This document shows, in pieces, positions 5,040 to 6,485 of a DNA stretch of 6,485 bases (positions within the stretch are counted from its first letter, which is position 1; every line of letters begins with the position of its first letter). The position numbers were made by a program, and so were the translations under genes. A model generated the notes under the pieces. It saw only the letters and a program-made list of their open reading frames with translations. It did not search any database and was not told where the DNA came from. The stretch comes from an uncultured Murdochiella sp. Lineage in GTDB: Bacteria; Bacillota; Clostridia; Tissierellales; Peptoniphilaceae. The stretch lies in assembly GCF_902488755.1 (NCBI RefSeq), contig NZ_CABTXF010000060.1:1-6485 (forward strand), given 5' to 3'.

Positions 5040-6485
5040 GATTGCCGGAGATTCTTGCACCGGCAGGAAATATCGAAATGGCTCATGCGGCATTCGCTGC
5101 CGGGTGTGATGCAATCTATGTAGGGGCAAAACAGTACGGCGCACGCGCATATTCCGATAATTTTGATGCTGCAGAGCTGGTTTCCTTGATTGCCAAGGCG
5201 CATCGCCTGGGTGTGCGCGTCTATCTCACGGTAAATACGCTCATCAAAGAACAGGAGATGGATGCGGTCATTGCTTTACTGCGTCCATTAGCAGACGCCG
5301 GCTTGGATGCCGTTATTTTACAAGATTTAGGTTTGACGGCTCGCTTGAGACGAGAACTGCCGAACTTGGAACGTCATGCGTCGACGCAGCTTTCTGTGAC
5401 TTCTTTGGATGGGGCATTGGCTCTTCAAGGGCTTGGCTTTTCTCGCTTGGTTCTGGGGCGTGAGACTACCATGGAAGAAGCAGAACGCATTATTCAGGAA
5501 ACCGGTTTGGAAGTAGAAGTTTTTGCACACGGTTCTCTATGTGTTTCTGTTTCCGGACAGTGCTATATGAGCGCTTTTTCCGGCGGACGAAGCGGAAATC
5601 GTGGATGCTGCGCACAGCCGTGCCGGAAGACCTATACGATTGAATCGAAAAATGGCGAAATCGTAGGTGCGCCAAACACTTATCTCAGTCCGCGGGATCT
5701 CATGACCGTCGATCGCGTTTCCGAATTTGTCCGAATCGGTGTACATGCCTTAAAAATTGAAGGACGCATGAAAAAGCCCGAATACGTTTTTGCCGCAGTA
5801 AGCGCCTATCGTCAGGCTCTCTTGCAACAGCCTTATGAGCGAAAAGAACTGGAACTGATGACCAATCGGCCGTTTACGAAGGGATTCTTTTTTCACTCCT
5901 TTGGTTCGGATATGGCATTTGACCGAGAACAGACCGGAGGCGAATGGATAGGCGACATTGCCCTTCAGCCTGACGGAAAGCGTTTTGTTTGTCCTCAAAC
6001 GTCTCTTACTGCCGGTGATATTTTGATGCTTCAAGGAAAACACAACACATTTCCGTATACGCTACCAAAAGCCTATTCGCCAGGAGAACCGATTCTGTTC
6101 TCCGCGCGAGATGTGCGTGTAGGATCACCGGTACTTCGCGTGTACACCGAAACCGTTCGGCAAAAGCTCAAAGCGGCATTAGAGGCGGAAGATAACAAGG
6201 AAAATCGACTTCCACTTTCGCTATCGGTGACGATTGCCGTAGATCATCCTCTTCGCGTTATTGCCGAAAGCGGCACAGAAAAAATAGTGTGGGAAGGCGA
6301 GGCGGTTTCTGCCGCACGCTCCCAGGCTTTGGATTTGAACACCGTGGTGCGCGCCTTTCGTAAGGTGGGAAACACTGCGTTTCTTTTGCCGAAACTAACG
6401 GTTTCGTTAGAAGAAGACACCTTCTTGCCGGTAAGTGCGTTAAATGCAGCCAGACGATCCGCACTGGATGCCTTATCCTGTGCAG
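5036..6485 (+). CDS. U32 family protein with DUF3656-like region (RlhA/TrhP-type RNA hydroxylation candidate), 3' end outside window
   Basis: The frame is open for 483 residues to the window edge with no stop. Residues 1-250 are a U32 core: PEILAPAGNIEMAHAA (4-19), AIYVGAKQYGARAYS (26-40), FAHGSLCVSVSGQCYMS (162-178), RSGNRGCCAQPCR (185-197) and LKIEGRMKKPEYV (239-251). The first cysteine stretch fits the PROSITE U32 signature as I recall it. C169, C176, C192 (or C191) and C196 are the four cysteines that hold a 4Fe-4S cluster in characterised U32 proteins. Residues from about 385 onward, ending with LPVSALNAARRSALDAL, resemble DUF3656, found in E. coli RlhA (YdcP), which makes 5-hydroxycytidine in 23S rRNA; related TrhP acts on tRNA U34. 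RNA hydroxylation is therefore more likely than the old 'peptidase/collagenase' label, but is inferred. The start is set by the motif at residue 4 and the ATGA overlap with zapA; the only Shine-Dalgarno is a weak GGGA at 5025-5028. Confidence 0.9.
   Translation, partial: MRLPEILAPAGNIEMAHAAFAAGCDAIYVGAKQYGARAYSDNFDAAELVSLIAKAHRLGVRVYLTVNTLIKEQEMDAVIALLRPLADAGLDAVILQDLGLTARLRRELPNLERHASTQLSVTSLDGALALQGLGFSRLVLGRETTMEEAERIIQETGLEVEVFAHGSLCVSVSGQCYMSAFSGGRSGNRGCCAQPCRKTYTIESKNGEIVGAPNTYLSPRDLMTVDRVSEFVRIGVHALKIEGRMKKPEYVFAAVSAYRQALLQQPYERKELELMTNRPFTKGFFFHSFGSDMAFDREQTGGEWIGDIALQPDGKRFVCPQTSLTAGDILMLQGKHNTFPYTLPKAYSPGEPILFSARDVRVGSPVLRVYTETVRQKLKAALEAEDNKENRLPLSLSVTIAVDHPLRVIAESGTEKIVWEGEAVSAARSQALDLNTVVRAFRKVGNTAFLLPKLTVSLEEDTFLPVSALNAARRSALDALSCA

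Noticed and set aside
1..6485. Mobile elements, CRISPR arrays, tRNA or rRNA genes, phage defence or toxin systems
   Set aside because: I saw no transposase, regular spaced repeats, tRNA-like cloverleaf or defence gene. Almost the whole window is occupied by six housekeeping-type genes.

Overview
This window looks like a piece of a Firmicutes chromosome with balanced base composition. All genes lie on the + strand and are tightly packed. The gene order (potassium-channel regulator, SpoU-type RNA methyltransferase, pheS, pheT, zapA, U32 family protein) matches the pheST neighbourhood of Clostridia and Bacilli; B. subtilis, for example, has ysgA-pheS-pheT with zapA nearby. A clostridial or Tissierellia-type anaerobe is a plausible source, but this rests on recalled gene order and protein style, not on a search.

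Layout: 1-268 is the 3' end of a TrkA/KtrA-type K+ uptake regulator. 244-1047 is a 23S rRNA 2'-O-methyltransferase of the YsgA/RlmP type, whose start overlaps the previous gene by 25 bases. 1048-1128 is the longest gap in the window (81 bases) and holds a small perfect hairpin just before the pheS ribosome binding site. 1129-2166 is pheS and 2177-4624 is pheT, encoding the alpha and beta subunits of phenylalanyl-tRNA synthetase. 4644-5039 is zapA, the FtsZ-ring regulator. 5036-6485 is the 5' part of a U32 family protein with a C-terminal DUF3656-like region. It overlaps zapA by four bases (ATGA) and runs off the end. No other gap exceeds 20 bases, so the set reads as one operon, mostly for translation: tRNA charging plus two probable RNA-modifying enzymes.

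The most notable point is PheS. It is a divergent alpha subunit with an inserted four-cysteine, DnaJ-like CxxCxGxG...CxxC zinc-knuckle candidate. Several residues that line the phenylalanine pocket in E. coli and Thermus PheRS are changed, including the position equivalent to E. coli Ala294, which is Tyr here. In contrast, the PheT editing-pocket residues that I can place are intact. I see no mobile element, CRISPR array, tRNA, rRNA, T-box or convincing terminator, and no evidence of a wholly new multi-gene system.
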